Of a stretch of DNA of 64,000 nucleotides, positions 15,801 through 24,621 are shown piece after piece (the stretch's first letter is position 1; every line of letters starts with the position of its first letter). Made by a program: the position numbers and the translations under genes. The stretch covers positions 17,819,103 through 17,883,102 of the forward strand of contig OU744452.1 of NCBI GenBank assembly GCA_916610825.1. The letters run 5' to 3'. Source of the DNA: Haliclystus octoradiatus. Lineage: Eukaryota; Cnidaria; Staurozoa; Stauromedusae; Haliclystidae. Below the pieces are notes generated by a model, which saw nothing but the letters and a program-made list of their open reading frames with translations, made no database searches and was not told the DNA's origin.

Positions 15801-18800
15801 CTAATTCTCCACGAGCTAGTAAACGATTTAACTGTGAGATATTATTTCACTTCAAATCAAATGTCTGAAATACGATATCTTGGCATTTCATTATCATCCA
15901 ATCTCAAGTCATCAATCCATTGTGCTAGGATAGCAAGAACGGCTCTAAAGATCCTGATATTTTGCTGAAAGCTTATAAAATTTATGTCTGGCCAATCATG
16001 GAATCGGCCACTCCGGTATGGAGTCCATATTGGCAGAAAGATATTTCACTATGAGAGTGTGTTCATCGTTTATTTACAAAATCAATTTTTAACTATCAAT
16101 GATTCTGAAGAATTGCATGAAGAGAGATTATTATCCCTACAACTTAAAAGTTTAGAACTTTGTAGGTTAGAAAAGACTTCATCATTGTAGACGTAGATCA
16201 TTCCACTTTTAAGTGCCAGGATGTTAAATGAATGATGATTGCTTGACTTGATGTATATGTCGTTATGCTTACGGAATATGGTCTGAGGGATTCTGATGGT
16301 ATTCGGTTGTTGAAAAAGATTTAATCAGAGGAGGATTTAGACTGAAATTTAGTTTTTGAGTAAGGACTAATTGATGTGAGGCTACTCTATCTCTGACGGA
16401 TAACAACCAGACATACTTTGCATATCAGAAATACGAGTGCGATAATTAAAACTGGGTTCTACCCTCATTCCCCTATTTTACATTCTGAAGGCGGTCCAGA
16501 TGTTGGACTTTGCAATTCCTCCATGTGACATTATAGTTGTTTAATAATCATTTGAAATAAACAGGAGTCGTGATTGGCGGATTTGTACCACGTGTCTTTC
16601 AGTTATGTCAAGACAACCAACGACATTCCATGGCAACCGCTAAAAGTATTTGGGCTTTCGTGCTATGTCGGGTAGAGATTGTGCAGGCAAAGATCTATAG
16701 CCGCAAGTGTGAGGTTATAGACCTATTGCACGGTTTAATATCAAACTGCTAGAACACATGTTTTGAAAATGGCGATGAGCTGTGACAGATTAAATATTTT
16801 TCGCAATGTCAAATCAAATTTATACTCTGTAATTGAAAATTCACTGAGAAATTCAAATAAATAAGAGCTTATTGCTATATTCAGAAGTAACTTTTATATT
16901 ATTTTAATATTGCAAACATGTTTGAAAAACATTTCTGTTGAATTCTTCGCGTTGAATTTTGATATGAAATTCGTAGGAAGTTCAATCAAGTTGTATTTGA
17001 TGAAACATCAATGACCCATTAAATTAGAAAGCAAATCATTGTTGTGGTGAAATTGATGAGAGGTAATTGATGTTCCAGGCAAAGGTTAAATGTTACATGA
17101 TTACTAAAATGATTACATCACTCTTGTTTGTGGCAATCGAAATTTAGACCCACGAGCTCACTAACAACAAACGAGAAATCCACCATATCGTAAACGAGGC
17201 CGCCTCTTTTACGATATGAATTTCTCGTTGGTTGTTAGTGAACTCGTGGGTCTAAATTTCGATGAAATCCCTTAATATTAACTGATTTTGATAGCTGACT
17301 TTTACCATCACGAACTCTATCTGTAGTTTATCACTAGCGAAATAGTCCTCCTGAGTATTCACGAGTCTATCACTGTGAAAGCACAAAACAAATTTTAGAG
17401 TTGTATCATCTGATGTTGGAATGTGTCGCTTTGACAAATATTATTATTTTTCGCAAGCCAAGGTTGCTGGTCCGTTTCACCGCTTTGTAGTTCTCCCCTT
17501 GTGATACATACCAATGAATAAAACGAAACGATAACTTGGCTTACCTTTGCTTGAAGACGAAGAAGCTTGAAAAATTCATCTACCGTGCTCAATTTGGCAG
17601 AATCTACACCCAGAAACAAGGCCATTCCTTTAAGCCTGTGTAACAACACGTGCTTGAACTGAAATGGCAAGTCAAATAATATTATTTATATTATTTTGTC
17701 ATGAAACTTAGTAACAAAATATGATACATCAATATAGTTTATATTATTCGTCGTTTATAACATATGTTTGACATAATGTACTTTACTTAAAATAACCAAT
17801 GCAACTATAAGTTTCTGTCGGATATAGTACAATTTATTACATACATAGTCATCATCTTTATCATCGCTTTGGTATACTTCTGATTCGTCAACAAAGGGTT
17901 GACCAAACTACAATTTAAGAAAAAATACATAATAGTTACATAGTATTATAATTTCCCTTAAGAAATTCCTGTTATAGAGGTAGATAGGATTTCACTCACC
18001 AATTTATTAAAAAAATACTGTGATGAACTATTACTGAACAATAAAACCTCTTTCGAAAACCTTTCTGACCTGATGTAATAGAATATCTTATAAATGTTCG
18101 GAAGCTTTAAAATAGCTTGATTAATTATGAAATTTTCTTCGAGAGATGCAAAATATACATAAAAAATCGTTTTCTGATTCCTACATTTCTCCATCTCGAA
18201 TGAAACGGAGAAAGGAAGATTAGCTCAGATGGTAGAGCAATCGAACTCCAGACCGGGTCATATCTGATCGACTGTGGTTCAAATCCCCCTAATGTCAACT
18301 CAGCCTTTACTTTATCTGAAACATCAAATGAGTACCATCTGAGGATGGCGGATGGAATGGTCCAGAGGGAATTGCATTGTGAGTAGCTGCGGCGCATCGT
18401 TGCGCATTGACAATCGAGACTTATCTGCCATGAAATCTGTTGAAATTGATCAGCTGTGTCGCGGCTGAGATCAGTAAAGGGCGTTTAAAACCATTGCTCT
18501 TAGCGAAAAGAGCCACTCCGCTAGAAATAGGGTAGTGGTACGGATGCATTCGGTAGGGCGACACCGTCTACATTACTTACTTACTTATCTCGAATGAACA
18601 ATAGTCTGAAATTTGAAAGTTGTAAAATGGAACCGAACAGTCTATTCTTTGTGCAAACTACTTACCACAAGTAACACCTCACTCGTTTCATTTGGATTGG
18701 AAGCTACAAAAATATCAAAAAGTGGTTGCATATTCATCTTTGTAGCTAATTTGATCAATGTATCAGTGTAATTCCATGTTCCTGCTTCATCAAAACTTTC

Positions 18801-21800
18801 TTCCAGAATTGAAAACGAACCAAGATCTTTCAATATATTTAGCAATGGTTTGATGCCTTCCAGTTTCGTTGCCTCTGAATCCATGCAAGCTTGGTAATAA
18901 TTAACAGCACTTGTGACTGCCTTATTCTGAAAGTTCCAGAAGATATACAAGATTTAAGGAGAGAGAAATACTTTGATTAGTAAAATTATTGAAAATTACA
19001 ACAAAAAAAGAAGCTGCAACGTTTCAGCTATATTTGCTACCGGTATATAATCTACTAGCAATTGAAAAACTACTTGACATATCAAACATTTCTGTTATTG
19101 TATCTACAAAAATGTTTGAATAATTTCCCTACAAAAGGAAGATCTGTATTGTTTAGCCCGTGAGACGTTCATAAGTGGATGACAGACCACAAATATAGAA
19201 ATAAATTATATACAAACTAACTAAATGGAGATAGAGAAAATTTCCAGGCAGACAAAGGTATTCGAATTTTTGAATAAGAGGTTTCAAAAGAAAGAGATAA
19301 TAAGGACTGGATAATATTGTATATTAATTCAGAAAACGTAAAAGATAGTTGGAGCTCTGTCTTTGAAGTGTCGCTTCTATGGTAGGGTAACTGTTTCCCA
19401 AAATAAGACTCTAGTCTAACTTGGACCAATATTGAATATCTTATACATGTATTATCGCGTTGTTTGTAACAACTAATCATAGAAATTGTAATATACAGAG
19501 TTTTCATAAAAGCAAGGAACTTTCCGATCGCTACAAACGAAGAAACGTCGACTTTTGACTTCAAATATTTGCGCTTATGTGCTAGTAAAGAGATTTTTAC
19601 TTTGAAAGAGCAGATATTATATTGATATTTTGTTAGAGAAGAATCGTTTGGCTTCTCAAATTGATTTTATTTATAAGAAGAGGCTTTGAAGCTATAGGAG
19701 CTTTGAAAAATTTTTTAAATTATCCTGTTGTAAGTGTGTTTGTTAGCACGTGGAATTTTCGACAAGGGTCTCATTAAAGAAAGTGCTGTTTAAAAGAAGA
19801 TATCAGTATGCACAATCAGAATTATAAACTTATATGTTATTCTTAGTAATCCCGTGTTAGTGGATGAAATATTATTCAATGAAGAAATTTACTAGAGCAA
19901 CGACAATCCAGGATATCTTTCATTTGAATATCAATTTCATTTGTTGCACGTGAAGTTGAATAGACTACACTATATGCTACATCAATAATCACTCCCTTAT
20001 TATGCAGTTTTGTCCTTGGATCTGAAGACAAATGAGCTCAAGAAGCATAATAAACTGTGTAATAGCGAACTTCTATGTAAAAGAGTAACGCCTTCGAACG
20101 TATATAATATTACGGAATATGCGAAAGGTTGACTTTCATTTCATTTGTATATTGTAGTAAAGCATTATATCAAGATGCAGCAAACATTGTAATAACCAAT
20201 TGTCGTGAAAAACTTATACTTATAAGGTTTTCTATATAGATAAATATATTGCTTTGTAAACTGCAGCATATACTACCTGTCATCAATGAGAAGATCAATG
20301 TGTTGATAAGGAAAAATAGTGCAAAATCGATTAGTCAAAAGGACTCTCCATAATAAAACGATATTCAACATTCTGTGTTATTTCTTACAGTAATGACGGA
20401 ATTAACGACGGATACGTGAATTCTTGATTCATTATTATGCTCTAATTGTGGTTGTTTTATAATCAACCACTCATCAATGATTAAAACAATTATTTTATTA
20501 GTCAAATAACTAACCTCATGTCTGACTGACCCATTCACTCTTCTGAAGAAGATATCTTTCAACGATTCCAAACTACGTTTTGTAATCTCGTCAATTATAC
20601 TAGCCCAAGAAGCACCAGAATTATCTGCAATATACTGTCCACAGGAATACTGGAAGAAATTATCACAAGGATCGTAGCTTTGATTCATTAAGGAAATTAT
20701 GTCTGCAAAAAAAAATGTAATTTGCGATATTGCATGCCATTTATTTTTAAGCTCTTCGTAAAGATAATTGAAATTGTAAAACAGTGCAAAAAGGAAACTG
20801 CATTTTGTCAATTTAATATTTTGCCATGACAGAAAGTGTATAGAAATGCCGTTTTATTTTCATGTATTTCTTGATTCAATCTTCTCGAACACTCTCTGTG
20901 AATAACTGGGCGGTATGAATATCACACCTCATTCTCCCTGACAGATGCTGACTCAGGCTATTAATGAATCCAAAGAAAAAGGTGAGCATATTACCAAGAA
21001 AATTACAAACATTCATCTGAATATGAATATGAAAATGAATATGAACGTGGCAAAGAAATTCTTTTAAAATATCGTCAGTGGCTAATATCTTAATGGATCT
21101 GTTTCAAAATTTGAATAAAAGCTTTTGTTACTGTTCTAACGATAAGAATCTTCAAATTAACAGATTTTACAATAAATGCCAACGCTAATGAATATATTTG
21201 GACAACGTTTCGACTTTCACAAAAAGCCATTATCAAGTTTAAAAATTATTGGAGCAGATTAACTATTTATACTAAAATGATAGAGTTATACAATTTACAT
21301 ATCTTACCATATAAGGATAACAATTATTTTACTTATATTTAGTTTAAGTCTCTTAGGACCATAGCAATGTTTTATTGAATCCGATTGCGTATTATGAGAA
21401 GGCTTCATTTCACGAATGAACAGCATTTCAAAACTTTCCAATCAACTTTTGTTTTGCGTTGTTGTAAAACTGAAAACGATTCGTGAAGATTGTCCGTGTT
21501 CCCATGGATTGTGATGTTCTTTCACATGGTTTCCGATCACTTTGGATTTGTGCTCAGCTATGCGTTTGTGAAGATGTTGGCAGGTGTACCCGACATAGCT
21601 TACTTAACACAAGCCACATTGATATTTGTACACAACCTTATGTAGGCTAACAAGAGACGGTTTTTCTTCGTGATGTCGTAGATCGTCTTGCAGCTTACGG
21701 CTTATCAAAACACATTTAAACTTAACTTTACTGAATTCACTATTTAAACGACCAAACTCTTTTCTTAATACATTGCTAGATTTTTGTTCTTTAGAAGGTA

Positions 21801-22663
21801 AGACAATTCGAAATACTTGACTATTAAAAACATTAAAATTATACTTTGATAAAACGGAATTTAAAAGTTGTTCGGGTATAGAAGATTTCTGAAAATTGAA
21901 TTTATATATGTACATTGAAGGTTAAAAACATAAACGAATTGCACGAATAATGAGCGTTTTTGAAAGGGCTGTCTTGTAGCGTTCATCCAACAGTTTTTTC
22001 TTTCCAGATTTTACAGATGTTTTCAAAATTGTGACGAGCTGGTGTCAATTTAATGTTCTTTCAAAAGAAGAAGTTTAGCATCTTCTTAGATTTCTACTCA
22101 CAAAAATACGATAAACGATAAAAAGCAGCATCTCGAGAGTTGCGATATTCAAATGTAGATATGATATTACTTGAATTTTTTATTAAAAACCTAAACATTT
22201 TGTAAAACTACAGTAGTATATGTCGACTTCTTGGCACTCTATTTTGATATTTCAAATCATGTTTCAGAAATTTAATTGAAATTGTCCCAGAAATTTTATA
22301 CAAGGAAATATTATAAGGACACTTATTGTTGACTATAGTTTAATTAATTAGCAACAATTGAAATTACAATCAATCGTCGTTGCTAGAGAATTCCTTGGTC
22401 TAAACTCCTGTAACCATCTTCCAAGTGACATGTATTCCCCAGTTATATAAACAGTGCACCTGAAATACAGTACATTCATTAAAATTACCATCAGTGATTT
22501 TTTCATCTTGTTCCGTTGTTGGAATTGACCATCGAAAAGATGCTTTTGGAAACAATCTTTTCTGAATTCTTAGTCTTTCCTTATTACAAATTGCAAACGA
22601 TACCATCCATAATATACAGCTAATCTTAGTTATAATTATAACATAATTACTAAATGTAATCAT
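750..22663 (-). CDS. Neprilysin-like M13 zinc metallopeptidase gene, 17 exons seen, 3' end outside window
   Basis: A spliced minus-strand gene for an M13-family (neprilysin/endothelin-converting-enzyme type) ectopeptidase. Members are type II membrane or secreted zinc enzymes that cleave small peptides outside the cell. I assembled exons at 20515-20702, 18666-18926, 17845-17907, 17545-17658, 15228-15311, 14821-14957, 13732-13954, 12000-12098, 11339-11416, 9620-9723, 8504-8562, 8348-8399, 6658-6761, 6123-6247, 2387-2452 and 750-845, plus a tentative first exon at 22460-22663. All 16 firm exons have AG/GT borders and matching phases and give about 617 codons with no stop. Landmarks in order are [12 protein letters not shown] (N-terminal M13 domain), VNAFN (the NAYY-like substrate motif), GHEIAH (zinc-binding HExxH), NWW, and ENIAD carrying the third zinc ligand. 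The family is usually about 750 residues, so roughly 70 C-terminal residues, including the region before the terminal Cys-x-x-Trp, should lie left of position 1. The protein looks catalytically complete as far as it can be seen. The joining of exon 1 is uncertain. Confidence 0.93.
932..1250 (-). repeat. Interspersed repeat, copy 1 (pair with 45268-45586)
   Basis: Read on the minus strand, this stretch matches 45268-45586 on the plus strand over about 320 bp with a few percent mismatch (for example the shared TTACAATGCTTGTTCTCTAT). The other copy runs directly into LINE reverse-transcriptase remnants, so this is probably another piece of the same element. It lies in an M13 intron. Confidence 0.75.
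1251..2386. other. M13 intron, no feature recognised
   Basis: Rest of the intron between exons 17 and 16. It has no convincing exon, RNA or repeat. Short open stretches on the plus strand near 1420-1780 have no recognisable domain. Confidence 0.5.
2387..2452 (-). CDS. M13 exon 16: third zinc ligand
   Basis: 66 nt, phase 0 to 0, acceptor TGAATATAG, donor AAG followed by gtagtt. It encodes [17 protein letters not shown]. The Glu of ENIAD is the third zinc ligand and the Asp stabilises the first histidine in family members. The usual Asn-Gly-Gly is Asn-Glu-Gly. Confidence 0.94.
2640..3245. repeat. Long inverted repeat, foldback/MITE-like
   Basis: The segment 2640-2813 is an imperfect reverse complement of about 2969-3245. 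Examples are TATTATCTTACCTTTGCCTTA against its complement near 3200, and the 33-base block starting AGATTTTCTCGTTTAGATTG against 2972-3004. Arms are about 130-170 bp with a central unpaired part. No coding capacity. It resembles a non-autonomous foldback element in an M13 intron. Confidence 0.75.
4980..5356 (+). mobile_element. tRNA-derived SINE, copy A
   Basis: Same family as 18205-18586, 36102-36480 and about 39868-40250. It has a tRNA-like head (TTAGCTTAGATGGCAGAG, then GCTTCAAACC as a degraded B box), a conserved body (GAGTACCATCTGAGGATGG) and the tail TAGGGCGACACCGTCTACAT. It splits the integrase region of the gypsy remnant, so it inserted after that element. Confidence 0.9.
5966..6103 (+). 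repeat. 3' LTR of the gypsy remnant
   Basis: About 138 bp starting TGTAGTATATC directly after the purine tract and ending TATTACA, so it has TG..CA ends. It carries an AATAAA signal (ACAAATAAACATC, near 6046). The right end is 20 bp from the splice donor of M13 exon 15. Confidence 0.6.
6123..6247 (-). CDS. M13 exon 15
   Basis: 125 nt, phase 1 to 0, acceptor TTTGAAAG, donor AAG followed by gtaagt. It encodes [18 protein letters not shown] and a following helix with one Cys, the 'Gly-Arg-x-Tyr-Asp ... Trp-Trp' block. Its splice donor is about 20 bp from the end of the gypsy LTR at 6103. Confidence 0.94.
6658..6761 (-). CDS. M13 exon 14: zinc-binding HEIAH
   Basis: 104 nt, phase 2 to 1, acceptor ACACCAAG, donor GGAG followed by gtatca. 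It encodes [25 protein letters not shown] is the HExxH zinc motif, with both zinc-ligand histidines and the catalytic Glu present. Most family members have Thr where this has Ala (HE-Ile/Leu-Thr-His), and the following Phe-Asp-Asp is Tyr-Asp-Trp. Confidence 0.95.
6880..7480 (-). mobile_element. Penelope-like element fragment with GIY-YIG remnant
   Basis: The minus strand encodes [20 protein letters not shown] followed by [10 protein letters not shown], the GIY-YIG endonuclease block typical of Penelope-like elements. The downstream piece near 6920-6960 has the ACGTTTCGAC and TTATCAAG words common at such 3' ends. The Tyr of the 'Y-V-G' core is Asp here, so the catalytic site is damaged. Sits in an M13 intron. 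Confidence 0.7.
8348..8399 (-). CDS. M13 exon 13 (52-nt exon)
   Basis: 52 nt, phase 1 to 2, acceptor ATTCACAG, donor CAAG followed by gttcgt. It encodes [16 protein letters not shown], the conserved 'Pro-Ala-x-x-Leu-Gln-x-x-x-Phe' element ahead of the zinc site. Confidence 0.92.
8504..8562 (-). CDS. M13 exon 12: substrate-binding NAYY-type motif
   Basis: 59 nt, phase 2 to 1, acceptor GTTTTGCAG, donor ATTG followed by gtgag. It encodes [19 protein letters not shown]. The usual Val-Asn-Ala-Tyr-Tyr is Val-Asn-Ala-Phe-Asn here: the substrate-contacting Asn-Ala pair is kept and the aromatic pair is changed. Confidence 0.93.
9620..9723 (-). CDS. M13 exon 11
   Basis: 104 nt, phase 0 to 2, acceptor GTGTTTAG, donor AAAC followed by gtaagt. 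It encodes [13 protein letters not shown], the 'Leu-x-Lys-Pro-Val-Asp-Arg' element just upstream of the conserved Trp and the Asn-Ala-Tyr-Tyr motif in the next exon. Confidence 0.92.
9724..11338. other. M13 intron, no feature recognised
   Basis: AT-rich intron between exons 11 and 10. I see no coding, RNA or clear repeat feature. Confidence 0.5.
11339..11416 (-). CDS. M13 exon 10 (26 codons)
   Basis: 78 nt, phase 0 to 0, acceptor ATCATACAG, donor GAT followed by gttagt. It encodes [17 protein letters not shown], the conserved 'Lys-x-x-x-Met-x-x-x-Ile-Gly-Tyr-Pro-Asp' element. Confidence 0.92.
12000..12098 (-). CDS. M13 exon 9
   Basis: 99 nt, phase 0 to 0. The acceptor TCTTGTTAAG was chosen because it alone keeps frame with exon 8. 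Donor AAG followed by gtaatt. It encodes [14 protein letters not shown] and then [13 protein letters not shown], the highly conserved 'Trp-Met-Asp-x-x-Thr-(Arg/Lys)-x-x-Ala' block. Confidence 0.92.
12099..13731. other. M13 intron, no feature recognised
   Basis: AT-rich intron between exons 9 and 8. Nothing identifiable beyond low-complexity sequence. Confidence 0.5.
13732..13954 (-). CDS. M13 exon 8
   Basis: 223 nt, phase 2 to 0, acceptor ATTTTTAG, donor GAT followed by gtgagt. It contains the [11 protein letters not shown] helix and a single cysteine ([20 protein letters not shown]) at the conserved 'Trp-x-x-Cys' position, here Asp-Arg-Cys, followed by the FFVDKIL segment. Confidence 0.9.
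14560..14780 (-). mobile_element. Second SINE family, diverged copy
   Basis: On the minus strand this matches the better-preserved copy at 57799-58035: tRNA-like head with a decayed A/B box, then GGCGTCAAGAAGGGCATCAA, then CGGTTAA and TTACCCGGTT blocks. No poly(A) tail remains. It lies between M13 exons 7 and 8, about 40 bp from exon 7. Confidence 0.75.
14821..14957 (-). CDS. M13 exon 7
   Basis: 137 nt, phase 0 to 2, acceptor TATTTCCAG, donor CTAG followed by gtaaat. It encodes [12 protein letters not shown], then [12 protein letters not shown], matching the 'W-x-x-Tyr-x-Asn ... Tyr-Leu-x-x-Leu' block of the family. Confidence 0.92.
15228..15311 (-). CDS. M13 exon 6 (28 codons)
   Basis: 84 nt, phase 0 to 0, acceptor TTATCGTAG, donor CCG followed by gtttgt. 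It encodes the 'Asn-x-Met-Thr-x-x-Glu-Leu' type segment ([16 protein letters not shown]) that leads into the Pro-Trp-Leu exon. The alternative donor three bases on cannot be excluded. Confidence 0.85.
15860..16270 (+). mobile_element. Non-LTR retrotransposon fragment (RT C-terminal region)
   Basis: Plus-strand remnants read [16 protein letters not shown], then in shifted frame a 'Tyr-x-x-Tyr-Val-x-Pro-Ile-x-Glu-Ser-x-x-x-Val-Trp-Ser-Pro-Tyr' segment and VHRLFTKS. This is the region after the catalytic RT core in CR1/Jockey-like LINEs. Frameshifted and truncated. Lies in an M13 intron. Confidence 0.75.
16565..17268 (+). mobile_element. Hairpin MITE family H, copy 1
   Basis: About 700-bp AT-rich non-coding element, also present at 27950-28565 and reversed at 56645-57262. 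Shared words include GAAAATGGCGATGAGCTGTG, CAATGACCCATTAAATTAGA and ATGATTACATCACTCTTGTT. It ends in a hairpin at 17137-17262 with arms of about 55 bp. Confidence 0.85.
17137..17262. repeat. Terminal hairpin of MITE copy 1
   Basis: TCGAAATTTAGACCCACGAG at the left is matched by its reverse complement at the right end, ending 17262. The arms continue through ACTAACAACAAACGAGAAAT and ATATCGTAAA with few mismatches around a short GC-rich centre. Confidence 0.9.
17545..17658 (-). CDS. M13 exon 5
   Basis: 114 nt, phase 0 to 0, acceptor CATTTCAG, donor AAG followed by gtaagc. It encodes [20 protein letters not shown] and a following helix, matching the Y-x-x-Tyr...Leu-Gly helix pair of the M13 N-terminal domain. 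Confidence 0.9.
17845..17907 (-). CDS. M13 exon 4 (21-codon exon)
   Basis: 63 nt, phase 0 to 0, acceptor ATTGTAG, donor TAT followed by gtatgt. It encodes an acidic segment ending SDDKDDDY, which sits where M13 proteins have the Leu-Pro-x-Arg-x-Tyr-Tyr segment. Too short to be found by ORF length. Supported by splice signals and the exact fit between flanking exons. Confidence 0.85.
18205..18586 (+). mobile_element. tRNA-derived SINE, copy B, with exact 12-bp target duplication
   Basis: Flanked by ATCTCGAATGAA at 18193-18204 and 18587-18598. The head holds an A box (TAGCTCAGATGG, 18221-18232) and B box (GGTTCAAATCC, 18276-18286), giving a tRNA-like region of about 75 bp. The body is unrelated to tRNA and the 3' end is ACCGTCTACATT followed by ACTTACTTACTTA repeats. 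LINE-driven insertion is implied by the target duplication. Sits between M13 exons 4 and 3, 80 bp from exon 3. Confidence 0.95.
18666..18926 (-). CDS. M13 exon 3
   Basis: 261 nt, phase 0 to 0, acceptor CTTTCAG, donor GTG followed by gtaagt. It encodes the 'Y-x-x-Cys-Met-Asp' segment ([16 protein letters not shown]), then a Leu-rich stretch and the [19 protein letters not shown] region, typical of the M13 N-terminal domain. Confidence 0.93.
18927..20514. other. M13 intron, no feature recognised
   Basis: AT-rich intron between exons 3 and 2. One minus-strand open stretch (19217-19564) has no recognisable domain and is probably chance. Confidence 0.45.
20515..20702 (-). CDS. M13 exon 2: start of peptidase N-terminal domain
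   Basis: 188 nt, acceptor TTTTTTTTGCAG, donor GAG followed by gttag, incoming phase 1, outgoing phase 0. It encodes [20 protein letters not shown], the standard M13 signature with two cysteines, followed by an amphipathic helix. Confidence 0.93.
21180..22060 (-). mobile_element. Penelope-like element fragment with GIY-YIG remnant, copy 2
   Basis: The minus strand carries [19 protein letters not shown], a stop, then [18 protein letters not shown], the GIY-YIG endonuclease block, preceded by an open stretch of about 90 residues. Near 21190-21240 are GACAACGTTTCGACTTTC and TTATCAAG, matching the end words of the copy at 6880-7480. It lies in the interval where a short M13 exon appears to be missing. 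Confidence 0.75.
22460..22663 (-). CDS. Tentative exon 1 of M13 gene: signal anchor
   Basis: An ATG-started segment of 68 codons begins with a hydrophobic stretch (residues about 5-25, with [19 protein letters not shown]) that would suit the type II membrane anchor or signal peptide of M13 enzymes. It ends at CAG followed by gtgcac, phase 0. The next firm exon needs one upstream base (phase 1), so either a short exon is missing between them or this is not the true first exon. The Cys-rich segment expected just before the DPC motif is only partly present (ECTVF). Confidence 0.45.
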
Positions 22664-22842
22664 ACTATTTCAATAAGAGGAAACAAAGTATTCTAACTAT
22701 ATTTATGTTATTAATTTCTTTGTTTTCCTTCTACACGTGTGTACTGTCTTGTACAATTACCGAAAATTTATTTACCTTCGAAATATAAATGGGTCAATGA
22801 ACATGGGAAGCTTCACCAGTTCCTAAAATTATATAACCTCTC

Positions 22843-23190
22843 AAAGGCTGGTTTCCACTAGACAAAAAAATTTGCTGCAACGAATTTTTCGTGGGCAATT
22901 TCACGACAAAAATTTCGCTGGGTGATTTCACTAGTAATGCGCTAAATGTTTCTCCAAATTTAAATTTTTTTATATCCATCATGGCGCCTTTGACATTGTC
23001 TTCAAGTATTTTTGACCAAAGCGAATAGCAAAAAGGTAGCCAGGAACAGTTCCAACTGAAAATTTCGTTGAAGCGAAATACCACAGCCGTTCTTACGTGG
23101 CTTCAACGTCAAACTACACATGCGTATTAGCTTATTTTGCTACGGAAAATTCGCTGCAACGAATTCTTTGCCTAGTGGAAACCAGCTTTA
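22843..23190. mobile_element. MITE with terminal inverted repeats (Harbinger-like ends)
   Basis: The left end AAAGGCTGGTTTCCACTAGA and the right end, the reverse complement reading TAAAGCTGGTTTCCACTAGG, pair. The match continues through TTGCTGCAACGAAT-like sequence for about 50 bp. Length 348 bp, non-coding. The GGCTGGTTTCCACTAG end resembles PIF/Harbinger MITEs. That class call is an inference, and the target duplication is not clear. About 180 bp upstream of the tentative M13 exon 1. Confidence 0.8.
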
Positions 23191-24621
23191 ATACCAGAGC
23201 TCATTTTGAACAGCGAAATTACAATATCATTGATTTTAATGAGGGAAAAATCATGTAAATAATAATCGCAGTGAATGTTTAAACGCATCTTATTTTTATT
23301 CACAGCACAGTACTGCATCTTCTATCTGTATCATTGTATTATTCATGATATGTCATGACTAGTTTGGAAGCGCCTGCATTATATGCGGGAGAGCGGATGT
23401 TGATTATTTGCCCAAGTGCATCCAGCTTTTACTTTGAACTCATTGATAGTTCGAAATAGCACTAGTCTCATCAAGTGTATAAACACTTTCGCTCAAGATC
23501 TAATGCATTTATGATGCAGTTTACCATACAGTATGATTAAAAATAGAATAAACATTATTTTCACTTTATTGCAAGCACGGAATAAATCACATCTGAAGAT
23601 TAGAGGTAGTATCTGCGACGATTTTGTCATACAGAGTTCATTAAACTATCAATAAATATTTTGTTTTCTGTGACCTCTTTGACTATGATTATTCAAAATA
23701 AATCGCCCAAGCGTGAAAAAGTAGCTTGTTATTGACTATGCTATTCGTATGCGACCGCGTTGATATTTACGAAAATTTAAAATAAAATTTCAATAAAAAA
23801 GGAAAGTATTTATAGTTAAAGTTTTAAGAACATCTTATGTTAATTCGTCCAGCTCAGTCTAGAAGTCAGACATTTCTATAACGTCCGGTTGTTAAATAAC
23901 ATCCTATGTAACTCATATCAAGAGATAAACCGAGACTTTTTAGGGTAGTTTTCAACCATTTTAACTTTTTGTTAATATTTTAAATTGGTAATGTAAGTTA
24001 CATGTATACATAAAGATTTCTCAAAAAAAATATTCCGAATGTAAGCAGGGATGCTTTGATTACTTCCCTCAATAATATGACTTGAGCCGCAATTGAATTA
24101 ACTGAAGTTAACAAAGTTAAAGCTAACTGCAAGTCAAAGTGAAATAAATAGGAGACTCTTGGTTTGTTGAAATATTAATTAAGTCAAATATATATTTAGA
24201 TTTTGATTTAGATTCACTCTCACGGTTTAACTGTCCGGAACAGTCACCACACTTTCCGCGTTTTAAATAAGTGCAAAAACAAAACCGATTGTCTGATTTA
24301 TGAAATTCTTGCAATCAGGCGGATCAAGCCAACACTCAACAGCAATCGGATTCTATAAAATCCCGGTTGCTTGTTTAAATTCCGTGCAATTGTATTTGAT
24401 AATTTCCTTTGTAAACTCAAACTCTAGATATTTTTAATTTCTAATTTGTATTTATTTATCTGATGATGCCATGAAGATATGATATGGCGAAACGTTATGA
24501 AATTCCGTGTTTTTTATCGCTGTCATTTGTTACGAATTTAATAAGCAAGAATTTATAATAATAATAAATATTATCCAATAGCAGTAAAACAGTACTCAAT
24601 GTCTGTTGAAAGAGCTGTAAA
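23191..24621. other. Intergenic, no gene recognised
   Basis: AT-rich sequence without convincing genes. Near 24465-24510 are words (CTGATGATGCCATGAAG, GGCGAAACGTTATGA) of the type seen at ends of Penelope-like or SINE elements, but no further structure. Confidence 0.4.

Noticed and set aside
18215..18290. tRNA gene (cloverleaf-like A and B boxes), also at 36108, 39880 and 4986
   Set aside because: Each is followed by the same long non-tRNA body and tail, and two have target duplications around the whole unit. The tRNA-like part is a SINE head.
20941..20982. Plus-strand mini-exon (TCTCCCTGACAG acceptor, AAAAAG then gtgagc donor)
   Set aside because: Splice-like words are present but there are no partner exons on the plus strand and no homology; likely chance within an M13 intron.
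22794..23084. 96-codon open frame on the minus strand
   Set aside because: It lies inside a MITE and includes one of its terminal inverted repeats. No domain is recognisable.
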